Below are positions 7,497-14,144 of a stretch of DNA of 14,144 nucleotides, in pieces. The position numbers and the translations under genes were made by a program. Positions within the stretch are counted from its first letter, which is position 1, and every line of letters starts with the position of its first letter. The stretch is from CAMYLR01 sp039588915 (GTDB lineage Bacteria; Gemmatimonadota; Gemmatimonadetes; JACCXV01; JAHWKZ01). The stretch is taken from positions 1-14,144 of the forward strand of contig JBDGYV010000051.1 in assembly GCA_039588915.1 (NCBI GenBank), in the 5' to 3' direction. A model generated the notes under the pieces. It did no database searches, had not been told where the DNA came from, and was given only the letters and a program-made list of their open reading frames with translations.

Positions 7497-8228
7497 ATGA
7501 CAAGATCATTGTTGGTTCTGGCAACACTCATGCTCGCCGCGCCAACGATCGCGTTCACCCAGCATCAGGCGACGGTCGGGCTGTCGATCACCGACCCACG
7601 CGGGCAGTTCGATCGCAACACCGACACCGGTTTCGGGTTCACCGGGTCGTATCTGTATGCGCTGACACGCAACCGATCGTTTGCGATCGGGTTGACGGGG
7701 ACGCACCAAACGTACGGCAGTACCAATCGTCGGGCGGCGCTGTCGGGCACCATTCCCGACATCACCGTCGATGTCGAGACAGATAACCAAACGTTCTTCT
7801 TCCAGGGTCTCCTGCAACTCAAGGCGCCAACCGGGGTGGTTCAACCGTACATCCAGGGAACCGGCGGCTTCGGTTGGTTCTTTACGAGGACATCGATCGA
7901 CGATCCGCTGACCAACGTCACGATCCTGTCGGACACCAACCAAGACGATGGGACCTGGATCTGGGGCGGCGGCGGCGGGCTATTGATTCGCGTCTATGAG
8001 GGCCAACCCCGACCCGGCTTCTCCGGCGGCCGGCTGCAGGAGGGTGTTCGCGATCCGATGCGGGCGTACATCGATCTCGGCGCGCGATATATCAAAGGCA
8101 ACGAGGTCGAGTACCTGCGCGAAGGATCGTTGGTTACCAACGATGGAGAGCTCGACATCGATCGGCGGCTGGCGCGATCGGAGATCGAGTTGATCCAGTA
8201 TCAGATCGCCGTCACGTTCGAGTTCTAG
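7497..8228 (+). CDS. Probable outer-membrane beta-barrel protein (243 residues)
   Basis: The start has a good AGGAG seven bases before ATG. A signal peptide is likely (MTRSLLVLATLMLAAPTIAF, with cleavage near residues 20-22). The mature part is made of alternating aromatic/polar strands (GFGFTGSYLYAL, TFFFQGLLQLKA, VQPYIQGTGGFGWFF, RAYIDLGARYIKG) and ends in IAVTFEF. A C-terminal phenylalanine on a beta-strand is the usual signal for BAM-dependent outer-membrane insertion. It resembles OmpA-/OmpW-like eight-strand barrels in size, but no specific family was recognised. It follows the secreted 144-residue gene by 10 bp and precedes infA. Confidence 0.78.
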   Translation: MTRSLLVLATLMLAAPTIAFTQHQATVGLSITDPRGQFDRNTDTGFGFTGSYLYALTRNRSFAIGLTGTHQTYGSTNRRAALSGTIPDITVDVETDNQTFFFQGLLQLKAPTGVVQPYIQGTGGFGWFFTRTSIDDPLTNVTILSDTNQDDGTWIWGGGGGLLIRVYEGQPRPGFSGGRLQEGVRDPMRAYIDLGARYIKGNEVEYLREGSLVTNDGELDIDRRLARSEIELIQYQIAVTFEF

Positions 8229-8273
8229 CCCGCAATCGTTAGCGCAAGTTCATTGCAGCCGGTAGATTGCGGG
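8229..8273 (+). promoter_or_regulatory. Two-level stem-loop directly upstream of infA
   Basis: CCCGCAATC (8229-8237) and GATTGCGGG (8265-8273) form a perfect 9-bp inverted repeat. The enclosed 27 nt contain a smaller GCAA-GTTCA-TTGC hairpin (8244-8256). The right arm ends two bases before the infA ATG and covers the place where a ribosome-binding site would be. It begins directly after the stop codon of the barrel gene. It could be a translational control element for infA, a transcription attenuator or terminator for the upstream gene, or an operator. Confidence 0.5.
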
Positions 8274-8275
8274 TC

Positions 8276-8500
8276 ATGGCAGATAAAGCCGGCGTAATCG
8301 AAGTCCAGGGCACGGTCGAGGAGTGCCTGCCGAGCACGATGTTTCGCGTGCGGCTCGACAACGACCATCTGGTTCTGGCCCACATCTCGGGCAAGATGCG
8401 GAAGCACTACATCAAGATCCTGACCGGCGACCGCGTCACCGTCGAGCTCTCGCCGTACGATCTCACCCGCGGCAGAATCACCTACCGGTTCAAGAACTAA
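8276..8500 (+). CDS. infA: Translation initiation factor IF-1
   Basis: This is a full-length 74-residue S1/OB-fold protein. It contains VQGTVEECLPSTMFRV, HISGKMRKHYIKILTGD and VTVELSPYDLTRGRITYR, the standard IF-1 signature blocks. IF-1 binds the 30S A-site and supports IF-2 and IF-3 during initiation. The start MADKAG at 8276 fits the family; the in-frame TTG three codons earlier is less likely. No Shine-Dalgarno is obvious, and the region just upstream is locked in an inverted repeat. It is away from ribosomal-protein genes, so a second infA elsewhere is possible. Its last bases overlap the convergent lipoprotein gene by 11 bp. Confidence 0.95.
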   Translation: MADKAGVIEVQGTVEECLPSTMFRVRLDNDHLVLAHISGKMRKHYIKILTGDRVTVELSPYDLTRGRITYRFKN

Positions 8501-8888
8501 CCACTAGCGTCACAACGTAGGACTCTTGGGGCTGGGCGACGTCCAGTACGGGGAACGGATCGACTTCAACGAGTCGAACCACGTAGTCGAACGCGCGCCC
8601 AGATCCAGGCAGGTCCGGGTGGGTATCGAGCGTCAGCAGTGCGGGCTTGCCGGTGCTCGTCACAACCTGCAGTGCGACGTGAGCGCTCCCCGCCCAAACG
8701 CACACTGCATCCTGCGGGCAGCGACCATCGGAAACGTCGTCAAACGTGATCTCGAGATCCGTGCCCTCGACCGCTACCGTTTGCCCAAACGCGACACGAA
8801 ACTCGCGGTCGAGCCCAGGGTCGCCGGCCATGGGTTGATTGGAGCACGCCGCCCACACCAGCGCAAAAGCGACTAGACGTAGCAACAT
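8490..8888 (-). CDS. Small lipoprotein with a C-P-x-D-x-x-C-V-W-A-G motif
   Basis: The 132-residue protein has a short hydrophobic leader ending in WAAC (Cys15), a lipoprotein-like signal although W at the -3 position is not standard. The mature part looks beta-rich, with RCPQDAVCVWAGSAHVALQV at about 56-75. The paired Cys57/Cys63 around C-P-x-D-x-x-C-V-W recurs in small, uncharacterised secreted proteins and may form a disulfide. GGAGG lies nine bases before the ATG. It is last in the sucA-sucB-FKBP operon, 27 bp after the FKBP stop. Function unknown. Confidence 0.72.
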   Translation of the reverse strand: MLLRLVAFALVWAACSNQPMAGDPGLDREFRVAFGQTVAVEGTDLEITFDDVSDGRCPQDAVCVWAGSAHVALQVVTSTGKPALLTLDTHPDLPGSGRAFDYVVRLVEVDPFPVLDVAQPQESYVVTLVVSS

Positions 8889-8915
8889 AACGAATCCCCT
8901 CCGGTTGAGTTGTGG

Positions 8916-9449
8916 CTATCGCACCTCCAATAACTCAACGTCGAAAACCAACGTCGCGTTGGGTGGGATGACCCCGCCCGCTCCGGCCGCGCCGTAGCCC
9001 AGCGCCGGCGGGATCACGAGCTTGCGCTGACCGCCGACCCGCATGCCGGCCACGCCCTCTTCCCAACCGGCGATGACGCTCCCGGCGCCCAAGGGGAACA
9101 TGAACGGCTCACCGCGATCGCGGCTGGAATCGAACTTCGTCCCGCTCGGCAGCCAACCGGTGTAATGAACGACGACGTCCTTACCGTTTACGGCTTCGTC
9201 GCCCTCGCCCTCAGCCAGAACCGCGTAGTGAAGCCCGGAATCGGTTTTGGTCATGGCTTCGAGATCAACGCCCAGCTCGGGTGCATACATGGCAACAACC
9301 TCCGTCACTACGGGTGGGGCAGCAGCCGGCGCGGGTGGTGCGTCACCGGAGCCAGCATCCCCGCCGCCGGCACCGGAGTCTCCGCATCCAGCCGTCGCGA
9401 GGCTCAGGGTGAGGGTGAGAATGGTGAGATGCTTACCTCTGTTTGACAT
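8916..9449 (-). CDS. FKBP-type peptidyl-prolyl isomerase, lipoprotein
   Basis: The 177-residue protein carries a lipoprotein signal ending in LATAGC (Cys22), then a flexible Gly/Ala/Pro linker (about 23-47) and one FKBP domain (about 68-177). Active-site residues of the family are present: VHYTGWL with Y96, TKFDSS with F106-D107, VIAGWEEG with W129, LVIPPALGYG and IPPNATLVFDVELL. It should catalyse Xaa-Pro cis/trans isomerisation in the periplasm, anchored to a membrane. The second of two nearby ATG codons (9449) is preferred because GAGG sits six bases before it. The gene is 44 bp downstream of sucB and upstream of a small lipoprotein gene. Confidence 0.92.
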   Translation of the reverse strand: MSNRGKHLTILTLTLSLATAGCGDSGAGGGDAGSGDAPPAPAAAPPVVTEVVAMYAPELGVDLEAMTKTDSGLHYAVLAEGEGDEAVNGKDVVVHYTGWLPSGTKFDSSRDRGEPFMFPLGAGSVIAGWEEGVAGMRVGGQRKLVIPPALGYGAAGAGGVIPPNATLVFDVELLEVR

Positions 9450-9493
9450 CACTTGCCTCATCTTGGTGAAGGGTAATCGGTCGAATGTGATAG

Positions 9494-10618
9494 TCAGGAA
9501 TCGAGCAGCAAGCGGGTCGGGTCCTCGAGTCTTTCCTTGATCCTGACCAGGAACGTAACCGCCTGTTCGCCATCGACGATCCGGTGATCATACGACAGCG
9601 CGATGTACATCATCGGTCGGGCGACGATCGGTCCGTCGTCCAAGACGACCGGTCGCCGCTCGATCTTGTGCATCCCGAGGATCCCGCTCTGTGGCGGGTT
9701 CAGGATCGGAGTCGATATGAGCGACCCGTAGATCCCGCCGTTCGAGATCGTGAACGTACCGCCCTGCAGCTCGTCGATCGACAGGTCGCCGTCGCGGGCG
9801 CGAGTGGCGAGTTCCTTAATCGCGAGCTCCATCTCGGCGAACGACATCCGGTCGGCGTTGCGCAGCACCGGTACGACCAGCCCGCGCGGCGTGCCGACCG
9901 CGATGCCTAGGTTGACGTAGTCGTGATATACGACGTCGATGCCTTCGATGTAGGCGTTGAGCTCGGGGAAATCGCGCAGCGCCAGGATCGACGCCCGACC
10001 AAAGAGCGACATGAAGCCCAGCTTGACGCCGTGCCGGGCCTCGAAATCTTCCTGGTTCTCCTTCCGGAGCTCCAACACGCTGGTCATGTCGATCTCGTTG
10101 AACGTGGTTAGGATCGCCGCCGTGCTCTGGGCTTCGACCATCCGCTCGGCGATCCGCTGCCGCAGCCGGGTCATTTTCTCGCGGCGGGTGCCGGGCGCGT
10201 CAGGTTGAACAGCGATTGGCGCGGGTTCCGGGGTTGGTGACGTCGGTTCCGAAGCGGGCTTCGACACGGGTTCCGGTTGCGGTGCCGGCGCAGCCGCGAC
10301 CGGTTCGGGGGCCGCGGGCTCGGGCGTCGGTTTCGCGGCGGGTTTCGCTTCCGGCTCCGGCGCAACAGATGGTGCTTCCGCCGCGGCTTCGTCCTCGGCG
10401 ATCCACCCTACCACGGTGCCGATCTGCACCGTCTCACCGGCCGCGACCAGGATCTCGATCGTTCCGCTGGCCTCAGCGGCGATCTCAACCGTCGCCTTGT
10501 CGGTCTCCAGCTCGAGCACCGCCTGGTCCTTCTCGACCCGATCGCCGCTCTTGACGAGCCAAGCCGCGATGTCGCCCTCGGTGATCGACTCGGCGAGCGG
10601 CGGGATCATGATATCCAC
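9494..10618 (-). CDS. sucB: 2-oxoglutarate dehydrogenase E2 (dihydrolipoyl succinyltransferase)
   Basis: This 374-residue E2 moves the succinyl group from E1-bound TPP to CoA. An N-terminal lipoyl domain (about 1-75) has the lipoyl-lysine motif ETDKA at K41. An Ala/Pro/Glu-rich linker spans about 76-142, and the catalytic domain (about 143-374) ends with SYDHRIVDGEQAV, which contains H345 and D349. The peripheral-subunit-binding domain normally found between linker segments is not visible. The GTG start (10618) gives VDIMIPPLAES, aligning with known SucB N termini, and has GGAG six bases upstream; ATG at 10609 is the alternative. It follows sucA by 17 bp in the same operon. Confidence 0.95.
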   Translation of the reverse strand: MDIMIPPLAESITEGDIAAWLVKSGDRVEKDQAVLELETDKATVEIAAEASGTIEILVAAGETVQIGTVVGWIAEDEAAAEAPSVAPEPEAKPAAKPTPEPAAPEPVAAAPAPQPEPVSKPASEPTSPTPEPAPIAVQPDAPGTRREKMTRLRQRIAERMVEAQSTAAILTTFNEIDMTSVLELRKENQEDFEARHGVKLGFMSLFGRASILALRDFPELNAYIEGIDVVYHDYVNLGIAVGTPRGLVVPVLRNADRMSFAEMELAIKELATRARDGDLSIDELQGGTFTISNGGIYGSLISTPILNPPQSGILGMHKIERRPVVLDDGPIVARPMMYIALSYDHRIVDGEQAVTFLVRIKERLEDPTRLLLDS

Positions 10619-10635
10619 GACGGTCTCCGTTTCTT

Positions 10636-13407
10636 CTAGCCGAGCGCCTGATCGATCAACGCCTGCTCTTCTTTCTCGTGAACGCTGTACATACCGGTCG
10701 CCGGGGACGGCGCCTCCGGCCGGCCGACGTACGATAACCGGACGTTCGCCGGGAGGTTCTCTTCCATCCGGTGTCGGATGTTCCGCCAAGCGCCCATGTT
10801 CTCCGGCTCCTCCTGGACCCAGGTCAGCTGCTGCACATTCGGGTAGCTCGCCACGAGCTGGCGCAGAGCCCGACCGGGGAACGGATACAGCTGCTCGACC
10901 CGGATGATCGCCGCGTCCTCTATCAGCCGCGCGCGCCGCGTCTCGATCAACGAGTAGTAAACCTTGCCTGAACATACAAGAAGCCGGCGGACCGCTTGTG
11001 GGTTGGCGAGCTCGACTTCGTCCAGAATCTCCTGAAAACCCCCGTCGGTGAAGTCGCTGATCCGCGAAACGGCTCGCTTGTGTCGCAACAGGCTCTTAGG
11101 GCTCATGATGATGAGCGGCTTGCGGAAATCGCGGTGGATCTGTCGGCGGAGCGCGTGGAAGAGTTGTGCCGGCGTCGTCAGGTTGCACACCTGGATGTTG
11201 TCTTCGGCGCACAGCTCGAGGAACCGCTCGAGTCGCGCGCTCGAGTGTTCGGGCCCCTGGCCTTCGTAGCCGTGCGGGAGCAGCATCACCAACCCCGACA
11301 TCCGACGCCACTTGTACTCGCCGCTCGCCAAGAACTGGTCGGTCACTACCTGCGCCCCGTTGACGAAGTCTCCGAACTGCGCCTCCCACACAACCAGCGT
11401 CCATGGCTCGACGGCCGAGTAGCCGTACTCGAAGCCGAGCGCGGCCAGCTCGGACAGCGGGCTGTTGATCATGTGGAGCTCGTTTTGCTGCGGATCGAGG
11501 TGGTTGAGCGACACGTATCTCTCGCCGGTCTTCTGATCGATATAGACCGAGTGCCGATGGCTAAACGTGCCGCGGCTAGTGTCCTGACCCGAGAATCGAA
11601 CCGGGGTCCCTTCCAGCAGCAACGAGCCGATCGCCAACGACTCGCCGCACCCCCAATCGATGTCGCGATCTTCGAGCACCATGCCGGCTCGTTCCTGCAT
11701 CAACTTCTTGAGCCGGCGGTGCCAGTTGAATCCGTCCGGCACCTTGACGAGGCCGCGGGCGATCCGTTCGAGCATCTCGCGCGGAACGGCCGTTTCCGCG
11801 CTGGCATCCCCACCGCTCATGCGCAAACCCTTCCAGATGCCACCCAGCTTGTGCAACGGCTGCTCGGGAAGCTCCTGCGCGGCGCTGTGGGCAGCATCCA
11901 GCTCGGTCACGAGCTCGGCTCGGATCGCATCCGCTTCTTCTTGGCTGGTAACGCCGCTCGCGATCAAGTCTGACGCGTAGACGGTCGAGTTCGACGCGTG
12001 GGGTTTGACGAGCTCGTACATCAGCGGTTGGGTGAATGTCGGATCGTCGAGCTCGTTGTGGCCGTAGCGACGATAACAGATCAGGTCGATGACGACGTCG
12101 CGCTGAAACTCCTGCCGGTAGCCGACCGCCAATCGAGCGGCGTGGACAGCGGCCTCCGGGTCGTCGCCATTGACGTGAAAAACGGGCGCATGGACGATCT
12201 TCGCTATGTCCGACGCGTAGCGGGTCGAGCGACCTTCGTCGGGATCGGTAGTAAACCCGACTTGGTTGTTGATGATGACGTGGATCGTGCCCCCCGTCCG
12301 GTACGCGTCGAGGCGGCTGAGCACCAGCGTCTCAGCGACCACACCCTGGGCCACAAACGCCGCATCGCCGTGGATGAGGACCGGGATCGCGCGGCGTCGC
12401 TCGGCGTCGTCGAACACCTGCTGCTTGGCACGGACGTTTCCCTGGACGATCGGGTTGACCGCCTCGAGGTGGCTGGGGTTGAACGCCAGCGCCACATGGA
12501 CGTTGCGACCGGTCGAGGTTTGATAGTCGTTGGAGTAACCGAGGTGGTACTTGACGTCGCCGTACCCCTGCGCCTCGGCCGGCATCGGCCGCTCCTCGAA
12601 CTCGGCCAGCAGGTGCTCGTACGGTTTGCCGAGCACGTGGGCCAGGACGTTCAGCCGGCCGCGATGAGCCATCCCCATCACGATCTCGTCGACACCCGAG
12701 GCCGACGCCTGCTCGACGATCGTCGTCAGCGCCGGGATGAGCGACGTTCCGCCCTCCAGCGAAAACCGTTTCGCGACCGGGAATCGCCGGTGAACTGTCT
12801 CCTCGAACGTGTCGGCGGCCAAGAGCTGACGCAGGATCGCGCGCTTCTCCTCGGTCGACAGCCCGGGATCGTTGCGATTGGGCTCCATGCGCGCTTGCAG
12901 CCACTCGCGCTCATCGGTGTCGGCTACGTCCATGTACTCGACGCCGATCGTCCCGCAGTAAGTCGTCTTCAGGGCCTCCAGAAACTCGGCCAGCGTCCCT
13001 TCCTGCAATCCTTTGTAGGCGGAACACTCGACGATCTGATCGAGATCGGCCTCGCTGAACCCGAACTCGGACAGCGCCAAGACCGGATGTTCGCGTGGTC
13101 CGCGCTCCAGCGGGTCGAGATCGGCAATCAGGTGACCGAACTCGCGATAGGTGTGGACCAAACCGTAGCAACGCAGATGCGCCGCCTCGGTGTGGGCAAC
13201 ACCCTCGGGGACGGCGCCGCTGGAGGTCAAGACCACCGGTCCGCCGTCGGCTCCGTTCTCGGCGCCCACCCCGTCGCCCTTCCACTGGTAACCGGCGAAG
13301 AAGAGCGCCCAAGTGGGATCGACCGACTCAGGATCTTCCAAAAACTGCCTGTAGAGCGAGTCTACGTAGTCGGGATTGGCCCGCAGGATCGCGTCGAGAG
13401 AGGGCAT
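10636..13407 (-). CDS. sucA: 2-oxoglutarate dehydrogenase E1 (thiamine-dependent)
   Basis: This full-length 923-residue E1o decarboxylates 2-oxoglutarate and succinylates the E2 lipoyl group in the TCA cycle. The N terminus contains the conserved NPDYVDSLY...EDPESVDPTW segment that serves E2 binding in this family. The TPP/Mg site runs from GDAAF (about 347) to IINNQVG (about 378-384). MGMAHRGRLNVL (about 244-255) and AFNPSHLEAVNP are further E1o signatures. There is no fused E2-like catalytic domain, unlike actinobacterial KGD/OdhA. The ATG at 13407 begins the family N terminus directly; the ribosome site is weak (GGA five bases upstream). It heads a four-gene operon and is divergent to a CoA-transferase. 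Confidence 0.96.
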   Translation of the reverse strand: MPSLDAILRANPDYVDSLYRQFLEDPESVDPTWALFFAGYQWKGDGVGAENGADGGPVVLTSSGAVPEGVAHTEAAHLRCYGLVHTYREFGHLIADLDPLERGPREHPVLALSEFGFSEADLDQIVECSAYKGLQEGTLAEFLEALKTTYCGTIGVEYMDVADTDEREWLQARMEPNRNDPGLSTEEKRAILRQLLAADTFEETVHRRFPVAKRFSLEGGTSLIPALTTIVEQASASGVDEIVMGMAHRGRLNVLAHVLGKPYEHLLAEFEERPMPAEAQGYGDVKYHLGYSNDYQTSTGRNVHVALAFNPSHLEAVNPIVQGNVRAKQQVFDDAERRRAIPVLIHGDAAFVAQGVVAETLVLSRLDAYRTGGTIHVIINNQVGFTTDPDEGRSTRYASDIAKIVHAPVFHVNGDDPEAAVHAARLAVGYRQEFQRDVVIDLICYRRYGHNELDDPTFTQPLMYELVKPHASNSTVYASDLIASGVTSQEEADAIRAELVTELDAAHSAAQELPEQPLHKLGGIWKGLRMSGGDASAETAVPREMLERIARGLVKVPDGFNWHRRLKKLMQERAGMVLEDRDIDWGCGESLAIGSLLLEGTPVRFSGQDTSRGTFSHRHSVYIDQKTGERYVSLNHLDPQQNELHMINSPLSELAALGFEYGYSAVEPWTLVVWEAQFGDFVNGAQVVTDQFLASGEYKWRRMSGLVMLLPHGYEGQGPEHSSARLERFLELCAEDNIQVCNLTTPAQLFHALRRQIHRDFRKPLIIMSPKSLLRHKRAVSRISDFTDGGFQEILDEVELANPQAVRRLLVCSGKVYYSLIETRRARLIEDAAIIRVEQLYPFPGRALRQLVASYPNVQQLTWVQEEPENMGAWRNIRHRMEENLPANVRLSYVGRPEAPSPATGMYSVHEKEEQALIDQALG

Positions 13408-13439
13408 CTGGGTCCAAACCTAACGAATCGGACCGCGCT

Positions 13440-13458
13440 GGTCAGGACGATCATGACC
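13440..13458. promoter_or_regulatory. Inverted repeat GGTCA-N9-TGACC between sucA and the CoA-transferase
   Basis: The 56-bp gap between the two divergent starts (13408-13463) must hold control elements for at least one side. It contains GGTCA (13440-13444) and TGACC (13454-13458) as a perfect 5-bp dyad with 9-nt spacing, about two helical turns in total. It could be an operator for a dimeric regulator, but short dyads arise by chance in GC-rich DNA. No clear -10/-35 elements were found. Confidence 0.28.
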
Positions 13459-13463
13459 GGATC

Positions 13464-14144
13464 GTGAGGCTCTTGTCCAACGACGCTTTCCGGGAGAAGT
13501 TTGGCAAGGGCGGGGCTGATCCCCCCGATTCGACAAGCACCCGCCGCGCGCGGGAGGAGTACGCGACGAAAGCGCCCACGAGCACGTCCTATCCCAATCC
13601 CGTGACGGCGGCCGAGGCCGTCGCCGGCATTCCGTCCGGATCGCGGGTCTTCGTCGGCTCCGGTTGCGGAGCCCCGCAGGTCCTGATCAAGGCCCTCACC
13701 GGTCGCGCCGCCGAGCTGCGCGACGTCGAGATCTGCCACCTTCTCACGTTTGGGATCGCCGACTACGTCAACGCGGGCTTCGAGGGGAGCTTTCGTCACA
13801 ACGCGTTCTTCATCGGGCCGAACGTCCGGCAGGCGGTGTCCGAGGGGCGCGCCGACTACACGCCGATCTTCCTGAGCGAGATCTCCGAGCTCATCCGCTC
13901 TGGGCAGCGTCCCGTCGACGTCTGCCTGTTGCAGCTCTCGCCGCCCGATCGGCACGGGTACTGCTCGATGGGCATCCACGTCGATATCCAGCGCGCGGCA
14001 CTCGAGTCAGCCAAAGTCGTCATCGCCGAAATCAATCCCCGCATGTCACGCACGTTCGGCGACGGCAACGTGCACATCTCCCAGATCGACGCGCTCATCG
14101 ATGTCGACTACCCGCTGCTCGAGCTGCCAAGCAAGGGAGTGATC
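13464..14144 (+). CDS. Acetyl-CoA hydrolase / CoA-transferase family protein (3' truncated by the window)
   Basis: The first 227 codons are visible and the gene runs off the right edge. TAAEAVAGIPSGSRVFVGSGCGAPQVL (about 47-73) is the N-terminal nucleotide-binding-like segment of the acetyl-CoA hydrolase/transferase (Cat1/4-hydroxybutyrate CoA-transferase) superfamily. It is followed by HNAFFIGPNVRQAVSEGRADY, a loop PPDRHGYCSMG and INPRMSRTFGD, all typical of the family N domain. The catalytic glutamate lies in the missing C-terminal half, so the precise activity cannot be told. Candidates are acetyl-CoA hydrolase, 4-hydroxybutyrate or succinyl-CoA:acetate CoA-transferase, some with a fused GNAT domain. 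GTG at 13464 is a tentative start; homology only clearly begins near residue 30. Confidence 0.85.
   Translation, partial: MRLLSNDAFREKFGKGGADPPDSTSTRRAREEYATKAPTSTSYPNPVTAAEAVAGIPSGSRVFVGSGCGAPQVLIKALTGRAAELRDVEICHLLTFGIADYVNAGFEGSFRHNAFFIGPNVRQAVSEGRADYTPIFLSEISELIRSGQRPVDVCLLQLSPPDRHGYCSMGIHVDIQRAALESAKVVIAEINPRMSRTFGDGNVHISQIDALIDVDYPLLELPSKGVI

Noticed and set aside
10619..10975. Upstream extension of sucB to an ATG at 10975
   Set aside because: The added 119 residues overlap the sucA 3' end, are Arg/Gly-rich and unlike any E2; GTG at 10618 has a good ribosome site and the family N terminus.
11998..13467. Long plus-strand open frame (489 codons) antisense to sucA
   Set aside because: It lies entirely over a clear E1o protein; its translation is Val/Arg/Asp-rich without recognisable motifs, a usual shadow in GC-rich DNA.
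13362..13979. 205-codon minus-strand frame over the CoA-transferase
   Set aside because: The plus strand encodes a clear acetyl-CoA hydrolase/transferase domain; the opposite frame has no motifs.

Overview
The window looks like chromosomal DNA of a GC-rich Gram-negative bacterium. It encodes outer-membrane-type and lipoprotein-type proteins, has a stand-alone 2-oxoglutarate dehydrogenase E1 rather than the actinobacterial E1/E2 fusion, and has a bacterial infA. The mix (large M1 metallopeptidase, bacterial cyclic-2,3-diphosphoglycerate synthetase-like protein, secreted beta-barrel-like protein, many short lipoproteins) would suit Gemmatimonadota or a related soil or marine phylum. That placement is inference; no rRNA or other taxonomic marker is present.

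Layout, left to right. (1) 1-2367: a tRNA-Ile(GAT) gene on the minus strand. Downstream of it is a two-gene minus-strand unit, a serine beta-lactamase-fold hydrolase followed by a SAM methyltransferase. This unit is bracketed by two direct copies of an unusual ~100-bp module: paired TTGTTACC boxes, a ~40-nt spacer, a GC-rich hairpin, and the terminal bases of the tRNA 3' end including CCA. The unit reads as lower in GC than the rest and contains no recombinase. It looks like a small cassette or island remnant at a tRNA site. (2) 2440-4693: a secreted M1 metallopeptidase translationally coupled to an 85-residue protein (minus), overlapping head-to-head with a plus-strand atypical SDR (4649-5641). 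(3) 5638-6936: a full-length cyclic 2,3-diphosphoglycerate synthetase-like P-loop protein (minus). (4) 7052-8500: a secreted small protein, an outer-membrane beta-barrel candidate and infA (plus), with a two-level hairpin directly before the infA start. (5) 8490-13407: a minus-strand operon, sucA-sucB-FKBP lipoprotein-small lipoprotein. The E2 appears to lack the peripheral-subunit-binding domain. (6) 13464-end: a divergent acetyl-CoA hydrolase/CoA-transferase, cut by the window edge.

The metabolic core is the 2-oxoglutarate dehydrogenase E1/E2 pair, which makes succinyl-CoA, facing a CoA-transferase-type gene across 56 bp. The two could be co-regulated for succinyl-CoA/acetyl-CoA handling. 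E3 (dihydrolipoamide dehydrogenase) is not in the window. The region most worth a second look is the tRNA-Ile repeat-bounded cassette. Next are the E2 domain loss and the infA leader structure.
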